From Paenibacillus validus NBRC 15382 (lineage in GTDB: Bacteria; Bacillota; Bacilli; Paenibacillales; NBRC-103111): a DNA stretch of 34,799 bases. Positions 6,786-14,662 of the stretch are shown piece after piece. The stretch is from assembly GCF_004000985.1 (NCBI RefSeq), contig NZ_BIMH01000048.1, positions 1 to 34,799 on the forward strand, in the 5' to 3' direction. The translations under genes were made by a program, and so were the position numbers. Each line of letters begins with the position of its first letter. Positions within the stretch are counted from its first letter, which is position 1. The notes under the pieces are model-generated. The model did not search any database. It saw only the letters and a program-made list of their open reading frames with translations, and was not told the DNA's origin.

Positions 6786-7931
6786 TTATTTATCATGAAT
6801 AGCACAGCGATTTGGTCCCATCTCCATTTCGCGCTGCTCCTCTTCCGCAGGCTTCACTCTACCCATATTCGTTTGCCGGATTTCCTGATAAGAATTGGGA
6901 TGCGGCGGTAAGTTATCCGTCACCGCAGAACGAAACACTTCTTCGCTTTCAATATTCAGTCCCGGATTGGAGGCATACAGATCACCTAAACGCGCAGCAA
7001 CTTTACCGCCTTCTCCAAGCTCTGTATGCTGGCCGAAATGTGCCGGCAATACAATTAAGTCCTCAGACAGGCTCTTGTATGTTTTATACAAGCTCGTTCG
7101 CAAATCTCCGACCCAATCTTCCGCTTTGCCTGCAAGGTCAGGGCGTCCGATGGATTGTACAAACAAGATGTCTCCACTTAACAAATACTGATCATCAACG
7201 ATTAGCGACGTACTGCCGATCGTGTGGCCTGGAGAATAAATCGGTTGAATTTTGATTTGCGTATTTCCGACGGTAATCGCGTTATCGTCTTCCAATGGCG
7301 TGTACTCGAATACAACTTCTGTTGCATCCTTAGGCGGCAACCAATATTTCGCATTCGTCTTGTCCGCCAGCAATTTACCGCCGGAGATGTGGTCGGCATG
7401 TAAGTGAGTATCGATCGTGTGCTTAATGACCGCGCCTTTATCTTTAGCGAACTGCTCAAATACGTTTGTCATGCGCAGTGTATCTACAGTCGCCGCTTCT
7501 CCGCCGGAGATGACCATATAAGACAAGCAGCCTTTGCCGATCCGCACAAATTGATACAGCTCCCCCCCGTCTTTCAGATCCCCGACTTTAATCGGCTCAA
7601 GATACTCACTCCACGACTTCATTCCGCCTTCTAGGTAATAAACATTATTTCTGCCTGCTTCAACGATTTGCTCTCCTACAAATTTGGAAGAACCCTCTTT
7701 TGCGCAAACGACCAAAATCTTCTTTCCATCAGGAATTTTATCCAGTGCAGGATCAACCCCGTCAAGTAAATCGAAATAAGGAACATTCACGACTTCGATT
7801 TTTCCACCTTCAATTTTCCAGTTATCAAAATCATCCGTGTTACGCACATCTAAAATAAAAAGCTCCTCATTGTTCAGCAACATTTGAGTTACTTCTTTTG
7901 CCGTCATGGCCTGCAGTGTTCGTGCTCCCAT
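6786..7931 (-). CDS. Rhodanese-metallo-beta-lactamase fusion, CstB/ETHE1-like persulfide dioxygenase
   Basis: A 381-residue cytoplasmic enzyme. Residues 8-112 form a rhodanese domain with [11 protein letters not shown] and an active loop starting at Cys76 (CAKEGSS). Residues ~120-330 form a metallo-beta-lactamase fold with the metal motif THLHADH (175-181), [10 protein letters not shown] and GDILF, and a later PAHFGQH histidine. Persulfide dioxygenases of this family use a mononuclear iron to oxidise glutathione, CoA or bacillithiol persulfide to sulfite. The rhodanese domain may feed persulfide in, or turn sulfite plus persulfide into thiosulfate. The order (rhodanese first) differs from staphylococcal CstB. 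The start follows AGGAGG at 8 bases. It is the first gene after the promoter at 8054-8082 with two CstR palindromes. Confidence 0.88.
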   Translation of the reverse strand: MGARTLQAMTAKEVTQMLLNNEELFILDVRNTDDFDNWKIEGGKIEVVNVPYFDLLDGVDPALDKIPDGKKILVVCAKEGSSKFVGEQIVEAGRNNVYYLEGGMKSWSEYLEPIKVGDLKDGGELYQFVRIGKGCLSYMVISGGEAATVDTLRMTNVFEQFAKDKGAVIKHTIDTHLHADHISGGKLLADKTNAKYWLPPKDATEVVFEYTPLEDDNAITVGNTQIKIQPIYSPGHTIGSTSLIVDDQYLLSGDILFVQSIGRPDLAGKAEDWVGDLRTSLYKTYKSLSEDLIVLPAHFGQHTELGEGGKVAARLGDLYASNPGLNIESEEVFRSAVTDNLPPHPNSYQEIRQTNMGRVKPAEEEQREMEMGPNRCAIHDK

Positions 7932-7997
7932 GGTTCGTTTCCTCCTAATGTACTGTTTTTGTTTTTCCCTTTAACCCGACTTTAAAATCCCCTCTTC

Positions 7998-8013
7998 ATA
8001 CCCCAACGGGTAT
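7998..8013 (-). promoter_or_regulatory. Second CstR-type operator upstream of the persulfide dioxygenase gene
   Basis: ATACCCCAACGGGTAT is a perfect ATACCC/GGGTAT inverted repeat with a 4-base centre. It is 34 bp centre to centre from the site at 8032-8047, about three helical turns. Confidence 0.78.
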
Positions 8014-8031
8014 ATAACAGTTAAAAAATAT

Positions 8032-8047
8032 ATACCCATATGGGTAT
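8032..8047 (-). promoter_or_regulatory. CstR-type operator at the persulfide dioxygenase promoter
   Basis: ATACCCATATGGGTAT is a perfect 16-bp palindrome, six bases downstream of the -10 box at 8054-8059, covering the expected transcription start. Confidence 0.82.
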
Positions 8048-8053
8048 GTGTAC

Positions 8054-8082
8054 ATGATAATCTTTTGTTTTTATAATGTCAA
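8054..8082 (-). promoter_or_regulatory. Sigma-A promoter of the persulfide dioxygenase gene
   Basis: On the minus strand TTGACA (8077-8082) and TATCAT (8054-8059) are 17 bases apart, identical in boxes and spacing to the promoter at 6692-6720. Confidence 0.78.
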
Positions 8083-8396
8083 TATGTTCCCAAATAAAAA
8101 TCTATGCGTTGGTTTTAACTACATAGCGGCCTTATAAATAACGGAAGTCCGTGGAGCCGTGGAAAGAAAAACTGAAGAGCGATCTAAGAAAAGCAATTAA
8201 AGATTTCATCCTGAAATAAGCCACTATACCAAATACCAAAAAAGCAGAAAACAAAGTAAACTAGTTGGAAAAAGGTGATTTAATATGCTGCTATGGATAA
8301 AAAAGATGTTTTCAAATAAGTGTCCTGAATTGTGGACCTCACGGCTTTATTGATACCGGACACTGTTGAAGTTTTGTCCCTTGTATGCCATAAAAA

Positions 8397-9545
8397 ATAT
8401 ACCCCTTTGAATTCATTGGATTAACCTTGCGGGGTTTTCCAATGATATTCTAAGCACCCATTCCTTGCTATCTTCCCAAACATGTCGAGCAATAATCTTC
8501 TTATGGTTTTTGGAACGAGTGCATTTTGAGAGGAAGGGACAGGTTTTACAAACCTCCGGGTTTGATGTGTAATGTCTGTAACCTTCTCGATTCGTTGTTT
8601 TGTAGGTGAGCTGCTGGTTATTTGGACACACATAAGAATCGGTACCTACATGGTATTTAAATTCCCATTTATGAAATAAACCCTGTGTGGGATGAAAGCG
8701 ACGATGAGCAATAACGGAAAAAATCCTTCTATCGTGTAATTTCTTGCAAATGGGATTGGTTAAATAACCCGAATCCAGGGCTACGGCTTCGACTTTAAAG
8801 CCGAAACGCTTTACTTGTCGGTTCAGTCGTTCAACGTAAGGTAAGGAATCGTGAACATTGCCTGCAGTGACATGTACATCCGTAATGATGTTGTACTTCA
8901 TATCGACGGTACGATGGTCTGAATAATAAAATCCTTCTGGCTTTCCTTCTCTAACCATATAGCCACTTTCGGGATCTGTCTTGCTCACTTTAATTTCCTT
9001 ATGCTCGATCACTTCCTCTCTTGGTTTTAGAGCTTTTTTCCATGATTTTTGCGATCCTCCTGCACCGCGGCATTGAGTTCCTCTATGTAATCCTTCGTGT
9101 TTTGCAGCACCTGTTGTTTCGTGAACTTGTGTTTGTTGGCATTGGCTTTAATATGCGTGGAGTCTGAAATGAGAACCCTACCTCCGACCATTCGATGTTG
9201 AACGGCTTGAAGGACGATTTCATCGAACACCTCTTGGAAAATCGCTGTATCCTTGAACCGTTTGCGTCGGTTCCAACTAATGGTTGTGTGGTCTGGAACG
9301 CGGTCTGTCAGCCCAAATCAATGGCCGGTCTCCCGTTATCTTCACAGTACAAAGGCTTTACTTTTTCTCTAATGAATTCAAAGCTGATGTATTTGTCGAT
9401 CTTGCGAAGCATGTGATCATGAGGAACGAGATCTTCGATAGATACAAACTCATAGGCATTTTGTTTACCGTTATTAGAACGAAGCATGCTCTTCACCGTC
9501 CAGTTCTTGTGTTACCTATATTATACAACATTAACGCGGTGTCGT
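8397..9545 (-). mobile_element. IS1182-like insertion sequence remnant (bounds uncertain)
   Basis: The element is placed around the broken transposase. I could not find a convincing pair of terminal inverted repeats, and the right end is probably lost with the transposase C-terminus, so the limits are approximate. It separates the sulfur island from nrdJ. Confidence 0.5.
8413..9496 (-). pseudogene. Broken IS1182-type transposase
   Basis: Three consecutive frames together read as one IS1182-family DDE transposase. The N-terminal piece (9496-9308) has DLVPHDHMLRKIDKYISFEF and [12 protein letters not shown] deletion of roughly 50 codons plus a frame change follows, after which the reading resumes as [20 protein letters not shown] (from about 9307) and [11 protein letters not shown] (first catalytic Asp). 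At 9033-9039 the frame shifts again at a run of six A, continuing as [16 protein letters not shown] to VALDSGYLTNP (second Asp) and HVWEDSKEW. The family C-terminus with RKETVERSFADAKE (catalytic Glu) is missing; the frame ends in an unrelated tail. It cannot encode an active transposase. Family assignment is strong; the size of the deletion is estimated from memory of intact relatives. Confidence 0.88.
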
Positions 9546-9570
9546 AATAAACATTTTTAACATAAAGAAA

Positions 9571-9616
9571 GCTGTCGAGACTTTCTCGACAGCCTGAAGA
9601 GGCCTCACGGCCTCTT
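9571..9616 (-). terminator. Double-hairpin terminator of nrdJ
   Basis: On the minus strand after the nrdJ stop come AAGAGGCC/GGCCTCTT (9597-9604 / 9609-9616, 4-base loop) and then GCTGTCGAG/CTCGACAGC (9571-9579 / 9585-9593, 5-base loop), followed by TTTCTTTATG. The second hairpin is the likely intrinsic terminator. Confidence 0.82.
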
Positions 9617-9619
9617 TCC

Positions 9620-12202
9620 TTACGAACATCTGCTGTATCCGCAGTTGGAGCAGTTTTTGCAGCCTTCGCTGTTGATCAGCGAGGCGGAGCCGCAGGACGG
9701 GCACAGGTCAAGGGATGTGGCCGCGTTGCGGGTAACCGCGTATTGGGCGGTAGTTTCCATCACGACTTCTTGCGTGGCCGTGATGTAGTCTTCGGCGGTA
9801 TCGGTGAAATCGCCATGCATTTCAAGCGCTTTGGCCACTGCGTCAGCGATCGATTCAACGCGGTTGGCGCCGAATCCGATGGCGCCGGAACCGCCGATGC
9901 CCTTCAGGTGCTTCACGAGCAGCTGTACTTTGTTGCCGTGATCGCCGTAGCGGAGGAACAAGGAGCAGACGCGGCCGAGTGCTTCGGACATCGCGAACAC
10001 GTCGGAGCCGGCCTTGCCTACGTTCAAGAAAATTTCGCTCGGCGTGCCGTTCATATCATTGATCGTAATGTACGCCATGCCGAAAGGCGTATTGAATTTA
10101 TAAGTCGCACCGCGCAGCGCTTGCGGACGGCGCTTATACTGCTTGTCGAACACTTCCTCCGTCTTCGCGTCGATGTTCACGGACAGCGATTGCGACAAGC
10201 TGGACAACGAGGAATGGTCGTTGGCATTCTCTGCAGACGCGGCCGGAGCCTGCTCGACCTTCTTCTCTTCCTTCTTCTCCGTGCTGAGCACCTGCACATC
10301 GCGGCTGCCGTCACGGTAAATCGTTACGCCTTTGCAGCCGAGATCGAAAGCAAGCTCGTACAAGCGTTTCGTTTCTTCGACCGTGAAATCGGACGGGCAG
10401 TTCGCTGTTTTCGAAATGGAACTGTCCACCCACTTCTGGATGGCCGCCTGCACACGGATATGATCCTCCGCAGACAAATCCATCGATGTAACGAAATAAT
10501 CCGGGAGCTCTTCGTTCGGATGCTGATCCTTCCACTGCTGAGCGATCGGAACGTACTGCTTGTCGAATCCGAGTCGGCTTTGGCGGTAATATTCGAAGGC
10601 AAAGTACGGTTCGATTCCCGTCGATGTGCCGACCATCGTCCCCGTGCTGCCCGTAGGCGCTTGAGTAATGACCGTCACATTGCGCATGCCCTTCTTCTTC
10701 ACGGCGGCGCCGACTTCCGGATATACGGAGGTCATCGATTTCATAAAGCCGCTTTGCAGGAATTTATCGGCCTCGAATTGGGTAAACGAGCCCTTCTCCT
10801 CGGCGATATCCGCAGAAGCGAGGTAAGCCTCCCGCGCCATAAAGCCATAAATTTTATCCAAAAACTGCAGCGATTCCGGACTGCCGTAACGAATGCCGAG
10901 CTTTATCATCAATTCCGCCAGCCCCATCGATCCTAGGCCGATACGGCGTTCATTCTGCTGGTTCAGACGGTTTTCTTCGAAATGGTAAGGCGTCTTGTCG
11001 ATGACGTTGTCCAAGAACCGTGTCGAGTAACGAACGACTTTGGCCAGTTCATCCCAGTCGACGTCGTGATTCGCCTCATCGTAAAACTTCGACAGATTCA
11101 CGGCCGACAAGTTGCAGACGCCCCAAGCGGGAAGCCCTTGTTCGCCGCACGGATTCGTGCAAATGATCGGGTTGAAGTACCAGCTGTTGGACATCTGGTT
11201 GTAATATTCCATAAAAACGACGCCGGGCTCCGCCGATCTCCAAGCCGACTCGATGATCGTATGCCAAACGTCGCGCGCTTTGACCGTACGGTAAGTAATA
11301 ACGGCTTTGCCGGTCTTCCGCCACTTCTCCAGATCGCCGTCCCAAATGTCGTTGTACTCGGGGTCGGTCGTATCCGGGTATACGAGCTCCCAGTCCAAAT
11401 CTTCCTTAACGGCTTTCATGAAGCTGTTGCTCACGCAAACCGACAGGTTGGCGTTCGTAATTTGCCCCATCGTCTGTTTGACGGTGATGAAATCGACCAC
11501 GTCCGGATGCCAGTCGTTGATCATCAGCATCAGCGCGCCGCGGCGGCTTCCGCCCTGTTCGATCAAGCCGGTCGTATAGCTGAACAGCCCTCCCCATGAA
11601 ACGGCGCCGCTGGAGGAACCGTTCACGCCTCTGACAACGGAACGCCGCGGACGGAGCGAGGACAGATTGATCCCTACACCTCCGCCGCGCGCCATAATTT
11701 CCGTCATCTCCGACAGCGTCGCCATAATGCCGCCGCGGCTGTCATGCGGAGACGGAATGACGTAACAGTTAAACAGCGTAAGCTCGTCGCTGGCGTCCGC
11801 TCCTGCGGCGATGCGCCCGCCGGGAACCAGCTTCCAGTCGTCCAATATATAACGGAACTTGTCCGTCCATTCTTCGCGCTTCTCCGGTGTTGCCTCTACT
11901 GATGCCATGGCAGCGGCCAAGCGATCCCACATTTGCTGCGGTGTTTTCTCAAGCGTTAAGGTCAGCTTCTCGACCGACGACTCTACGACGTCGCCGCTGC
12001 GCAGCTTCACTTTAACTTGTCTGCCCTGACGTTCAATCACTTCACCGACTTCCTTCGCGGGAAATTTCGGATCATCTTTAGTCAATACCAGAACCGTATC
12101 GCCCACCTTCGTATGACTCGTATCGGCGTCCTTCATAGCGTAACGGTCCAGAAATATTTTCTCGCTTAAACCTTCCAATTTGGTCTGCTGCGTAGTTTTC
12201 AA
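9620..12202 (-). CDS. nrdJ: Adenosylcobalamin-dependent (class II) ribonucleotide reductase
   Basis: About 860 residues. It reduces ribonucleotides to deoxyribonucleotides using a B12-derived thiyl radical, without oxygen dependence. Visible are the LFNCYVIPSPHDSRGGIM segment with one redox Cys, the active-site NPCGEQ loop with the GVCNLSAVNL continuation, the APTGSTGTMVGTSTGIEP phosphate-binding segment, and a second conserved C-terminal block (LRGATYKFNTPFGMAYITIN). The C-terminus is a Cys-rich zinc-ribbon-like tail (CPSCG...CKNCSNCGYSRCS) that supplies shuttle cysteines. The TTG at 12202 is chosen because GGGAGG lies 8 bases upstream. An upstream TTG at 12235 would add 11 residues but has no ribosome binding site. 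Two NrdR boxes and a TATAAT promoter precede it. It is divergent from dat. Confidence 0.95.
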   Translation of the reverse strand: MKTTQQTKLEGLSEKIFLDRYAMKDADTSHTKVGDTVLVLTKDDPKFPAKEVGEVIERQGRQVKVKLRSGDVVESSVEKLTLTLEKTPQQMWDRLAAAMASVEATPEKREEWTDKFRYILDDWKLVPGGRIAAGADASDELTLFNCYVIPSPHDSRGGIMATLSEMTEIMARGGGVGINLSSLRPRRSVVRGVNGSSSGAVSWGGLFSYTTGLIEQGGSRRGALMLMINDWHPDVVDFITVKQTMGQITNANLSVCVSNSFMKAVKEDLDWELVYPDTTDPEYNDIWDGDLEKWRKTGKAVITYRTVKARDVWHTIIESAWRSAEPGVVFMEYYNQMSNSWYFNPIICTNPCGEQGLPAWGVCNLSAVNLSKFYDEANHDVDWDELAKVVRYSTRFLDNVIDKTPYHFEENRLNQQNERRIGLGSMGLAELMIKLGIRYGSPESLQFLDKIYGFMAREAYLASADIAEEKGSFTQFEADKFLQSGFMKSMTSVYPEVGAAVKKKGMRNVTVITQAPTGSTGTMVGTSTGIEPYFAFEYYRQSRLGFDKQYVPIAQQWKDQHPNEELPDYFVTSMDLSAEDHIRVQAAIQKWVDSSISKTANCPSDFTVEETKRLYELAFDLGCKGVTIYRDGSRDVQVLSTEKKEEKKVEQAPAASAENANDHSSLSSLSQSLSVNIDAKTEEVFDKQYKRRPQALRGATYKFNTPFGMAYITINDMNGTPSEIFLNVGKAGSDVFAMSEALGRVCSLFLRYGDHGNKVQLLVKHLKGIGGSGAIGFGANRVESIADAVAKALEMHGDFTDTAEDYITATQEVVMETTAQYAVTRNAATSLDLCPSCGSASLINSEGCKNCSNCGYSRCS

Positions 12203-12245
12203 AACAACAACCTCCCGGAATAAATGATCAGCCAATTCGTCAAAT

Positions 12246-12261
12246 CACAATATCTGGTATG
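12246..12261 (-). promoter_or_regulatory. NrdR box, proximal to nrdJ
   Basis: CACAATATCTGGTATG matches the NrdR box pattern ACACWATATWTWGTGT approximately. Its centre is 33 bp (about three turns) from the better box at 12279-12294, the usual NrdR spacing. It lies downstream of the -10 box. Confidence 0.72.
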
Positions 12262-12269
12262 CGAAATTC

Positions 12270-12298
12270 ATTATACAATACAATATATAGTGTATCGA
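12270..12298 (-). promoter_or_regulatory. nrdJ promoter
   Basis: On the minus strand TATAAT (12270-12275) has TCGATA (12293-12298) 17 bases upstream as a weak -35. The distal NrdR box fills the spacer. Confidence 0.65.
12279..12294 (-). promoter_or_regulatory. NrdR box, distal to nrdJ
   Basis: TACAATATATAGTGTA reads on the minus strand as TACACTATATATTGTA, close to the NrdR consensus. It overlaps the promoter spacer, so NrdR binding would block RNA polymerase. NrdR itself is not in this window. Confidence 0.8.
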
Positions 12299-12657
12299 AT
12301 GAGATATCCTTGAAATTGCCGAGTTAGTCCGAGCCTCTCCCGAATTCTCTTCAATTTTCTTCGTTTTGCTCTCTTTTTCGTTCACCATAACTATAGTTTA
12401 TTCGACAAAATCCGTTTCTTCTAACGCGTGGGAAGAGGACTTTCGACACGTTGACGAGCCCTTCACTTCGTCTCGAACCGTCCCTCACTGCGATCTGGAC
12501 GGGCCTTTTGTACCTGAGCCTATAATCGGCCTTTCAAACTTTTGACAACTCCGTACAACGTTGTTAGTCTAAAATTATCATAACACAAACATCCGCAGAA
12601 ACGCAAACACACGTTCCTGTTTCCGCGCAACCTGTATAACTTAAGGAGGATCATGCG

Positions 12658-13497
12658 ATGCCGCAGCAAATATGGTTCCAGCAAGGGCTGCTTTCCAAAG
12701 AAGAGGTTCGAATTTCACCCGATGACCGCGGGTATTATTTTGGGGACGGCATTTATGAAGTGTTTCGCGTGTATCACGGCCGTCTCTTCGAAGCAGACGC
12801 CCATTTCGACCGGTTGGAGCGGACGGCTGCCGCCCTGCGGATCCCGCTTCCGCTCCCCCGCGAAGCGATGACTGCGAAGCTCCGGGAACTGATTGCGGCG
12901 AACGAGCTGCAAACGGGCACCGTTTACATGCAAATCACACGCGGAGAAGCCCCGCGCTCCCACCCGTTCCCGGCCGACGCCGCACCGGTGCTGTTCGCTT
13001 CCGCGTCGGAATACGGACGGCCCCTTGCCTCCATGCAGCAAGGGATTAGCGCCGTAACGGCGGAAGATATCCGCTGGCTGCGCTGCGACTTGAAGACGCT
13101 CAACTTATTGCCGAACGTGCTTGCGAAGCAGGAGGCGCTTGATCGCGGCGCGGACGAGGTGATCCTGCACCGCAGCGGCACGGTAACCGAGTGCAGCGCG
13201 TCCAACGTCATGATCGTCCGGGACGGGGCCGTCTGCACGCACCCGGCCAACCATCTCATTTTGCACGGGATCACAAGGCTGGTGGTACTTCGGCTCGCCC
13301 GGGAGCTCGGCATTCCCGTCATCGAAGAGCCGTTCACGATCGACATGCTCCGGGAAGCCGACGAAGCGTTCATTACCGGTACAACGGTGGAGGTGACGCC
13401 GATCGTCCGCATCGATGACGCCCCTGTGGCTCAAGGCATCCCCGGTCCGGTCACACGAAGGCTGCAGGCAGCCTTTGAGCTATTAATCGGCCTTTAA
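12658..13497 (+). CDS. dat: D-amino acid aminotransferase
   Basis: A 279-residue fold-type IV PLP enzyme. It interconverts D-alanine and D-glutamate with their 2-oxo acids, supplying D-amino acids for peptidoglycan. Signature segments are DDRGYYFGDGIYEVFRVY (21-38), the catalytic lysine at Lys146 in WLRCDLKTLNLLPNVLAKQEA, VTECSASNVMIV (about 178-188), and EAFITGTTVEVTPIV near the C-terminus. RCDLKTLN with LLPNVLAKQ favours D-amino acid aminotransferase over branched-chain aminotransferase or aminodeoxychorismate lyase. The ATG at 12658 is 8 bases after AAGGAGG; an overlapping ATG at 12653 is out of frame. It is a single gene, ending at a bidirectional terminator shared with lipM. Confidence 0.9.
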   Translation: MPQQIWFQQGLLSKEEVRISPDDRGYYFGDGIYEVFRVYHGRLFEADAHFDRLERTAAALRIPLPLPREAMTAKLRELIAANELQTGTVYMQITRGEAPRSHPFPADAAPVLFASASEYGRPLASMQQGISAVTAEDIRWLRCDLKTLNLLPNVLAKQEALDRGADEVILHRSGTVTECSASNVMIVRDGAVCTHPANHLILHGITRLVVLRLARELGIPVIEEPFTIDMLREADEAFITGTTVEVTPIVRIDDAPVAQGIPGPVTRRLQAAFELLIGL

Positions 13498-13534
13498 ATC
13501 CGCTTTGCGCTCTGCGCGGTCCCCACAACAAAAA

Positions 13535-13588
13535 CTGTACCGCCGTCCAACGTATCGCGCATGCGCCGTCAGGGGCGGTACAGGGTTT
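13535..13588. terminator. Bidirectional terminator between dat and lipM
   Basis: CTGTACCGCC (13535-13544) pairs perfectly with GGCGGTACAG (13574-13583). It is followed by GGTTTTCC on the plus strand and AGTTTTTGTTG on the minus strand, so it can stop transcripts from both convergent genes. Confidence 0.82.
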
Positions 13589-13604
13589 TCCCATTCAAGA
13601 TCCG

Positions 13605-14450
13605 TTATCTCCGCAAATTCCATTCGCGGTTATCGTACTTCTCCTTCACCAGCTGCTGCGCCAGCTCGCGCTCGTACAAGGTCAGCTCGCCTTCCACGAG
13701 CCGGATGCCAAGCCCTTCGGCGATGCCGGCGGCGAACGCCTCGTCCACAGCCTCAAGCCCGACGGCGTCTCGTCCGGCATCCCGCATCAAATCATTGATG
13801 GCCACCGCTTTGCGGAGGAATTGCTGTTTCATCCGATCCTTCACCTTATCGCTGGAGAACAGCAGCAAATCGAACAGCGCATCCGCGTCCAGATCGAGCA
13901 GGATCGAGCCGTGCTGCAGCACGACGCCTTTCGCCCGCGTTTGCGCGCTGCCCGCCACTTTCCGGCCCTCCACGACCAGCTCGTACCACGAAGGAGAATC
14001 GAAACAAGCCGCCGAGCCCATGGACGCGTACTTCTGCTGGTCGTCCTCGCTTGCCAGCTGCACCATATCGGCTTCCAGCCCCAAACGGCGGAACCCGAGC
14101 AGCAGCCCGTGGCTGAGCACCCTGTACGCCTCCGTCACGCTGCCCGGAATGCCCGGATAGTCCTCGGAGACGATGATACTGTAGGTCAGCTCCTGATCAT
14201 GAAGCACCGCCCGTCCCCCGGTCGCCCGCCGGACGAAGCCGAGCCCCGCACGTTCCACCGCTGCGAAATCGACTTCATCCTTCGCCTTCTGAAAGTATCC
14301 GATCGACAGCGTCGCCGGCGACCAGCCGTAGAACCGCACCGTCGGCGGCACCTTCCCTTCGCTGTGCGCCGTCAAAATCGCCTCGTCGACCGCCATATTG
14401 TAGGCCGGAGCCCCATGCCCCGACCGAATGAACCGCCACTCTTCAACCAT
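13605..14450 (-). CDS. lipM: Octanoyltransferase LipM (lipoate biosynthesis)
   Basis: A 281-residue BPL/LplA-fold enzyme. It moves octanoyl groups from acyl carrier protein to GcvH as the first step of lipoate synthesis. Visible are VRFYGWSPATLSIGYFQ, the RRATGGRAVLHDQELTYSI block (74-92), CFDSPSWYELVVEGRKVAGSAQTR with the catalytic Cys149, and the LQHGSILLDLD segment. The Cys followed by PSWYE and the 280-residue length fit LipM and argue against a true lipoate ligase LplJ. The ATG at 14450 follows GGTGATGGGGA, a modest ribosome binding site. In B. subtilis lipM (yqhM) lies near yqhH-yqhG, and the same neighbours occur here in divergent orientation. Confidence 0.92.
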   Translation of the reverse strand: MVEEWRFIRSGHGAPAYNMAVDEAILTAHSEGKVPPTVRFYGWSPATLSIGYFQKAKDEVDFAAVERAGLGFVRRATGGRAVLHDQELTYSIIVSEDYPGIPGSVTEAYRVLSHGLLLGFRRLGLEADMVQLASEDDQQKYASMGSAACFDSPSWYELVVEGRKVAGSAQTRAKGVVLQHGSILLDLDADALFDLLLFSSDKVKDRMKQQFLRKAVAINDLMRDAGRDAVGLEAVDEAFAAGIAEGLGIRLVEGELTLYERELAQQLVKEKYDNREWNLRR

Positions 14451-14576
14451 TCCCCATCACCAGCTTATATATAGGATCTGCGCCCCGAAAGTGCGCTTCC
14501 CTTCATCATAATGCATTCGAACGCCGTTTGAAAGCCCGCCCTTTCGTGCATACTAAAAATTAACTCTGGCTTGCCT

Positions 14577-14619
14577 GGTTAAAAAGCTCGGCTACCAGAA
14601 CCGATGCAGCTTTTTAACC
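14577..14619 (+). promoter_or_regulatory. Perfect 12-bp inverted repeat upstream of yqhH
   Basis: GGTTAAAAAGCT (14577-14588) and AGCTTTTTAACC (14608-14619) form an uninterrupted 12-bp stem with a 19-base spacer that includes CGG/CCG. It lies 43 bases before the yqhH start. It may be an operator, a leader hairpin or an attenuator; there is no U-tract beyond the stem. Confidence 0.6.
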
Positions 14620-14662
14620 GATCTCTAGCATCGTGCCGATGAAAAAGGAGCGAAAAACCCTC

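Larger units (their letters stand above)
7932..8412. other. Intergenic region with promoter, operators and two mini-ORFs
   Basis: The left part (to 8082) holds the promoter and two operators of the dioxygenase gene. Between 8083 and 8412 I see no family-level match. A 22-codon GTG frame at 8151-8219 (starts MEPWKEKLKSDL) is Lys-rich. A second 22-codon frame at 8285-8353 (MLLWIKKMFSNK...) follows AAAGGTGA at 8272-8279. GTGTCC (8320-8325) and GGACAC (8358-8363) form an inverted repeat near the transposase remnant. The stretch looks like decayed DNA at an insertion-sequence edge. Confidence 0.45.
12203..12657. other. Divergent intergenic region between nrdJ and dat
   Basis: The left side holds the nrdJ promoter and NrdR boxes. 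The middle (12300-12530) has no gene. It contains the 10-bp palindrome AACTATAGTT (12389-12398) and a plus-strand hairpin CCGTCC (12478-12483) / GGACGG (12497-12502) followed by GCCTTTTG. A TTGACA at 12542-12547 with a weak downstream -10, or TATAAT at 12521-12526, could start dat. AAGGAGG at 12643-12649 is the dat ribosome binding site. Confidence 0.5.

Noticed and set aside
8320..8363. GTGTCC/GGACAC as terminal repeats of the IS
   Set aside because: Both arms lie on the same side of the transposase and no matching end is found near 9545.
9743..10936. 397-codon frame opposite nrdJ
   Set aside because: Arg/His-rich antisense translation of a conserved enzyme gene, no ribosome binding site.
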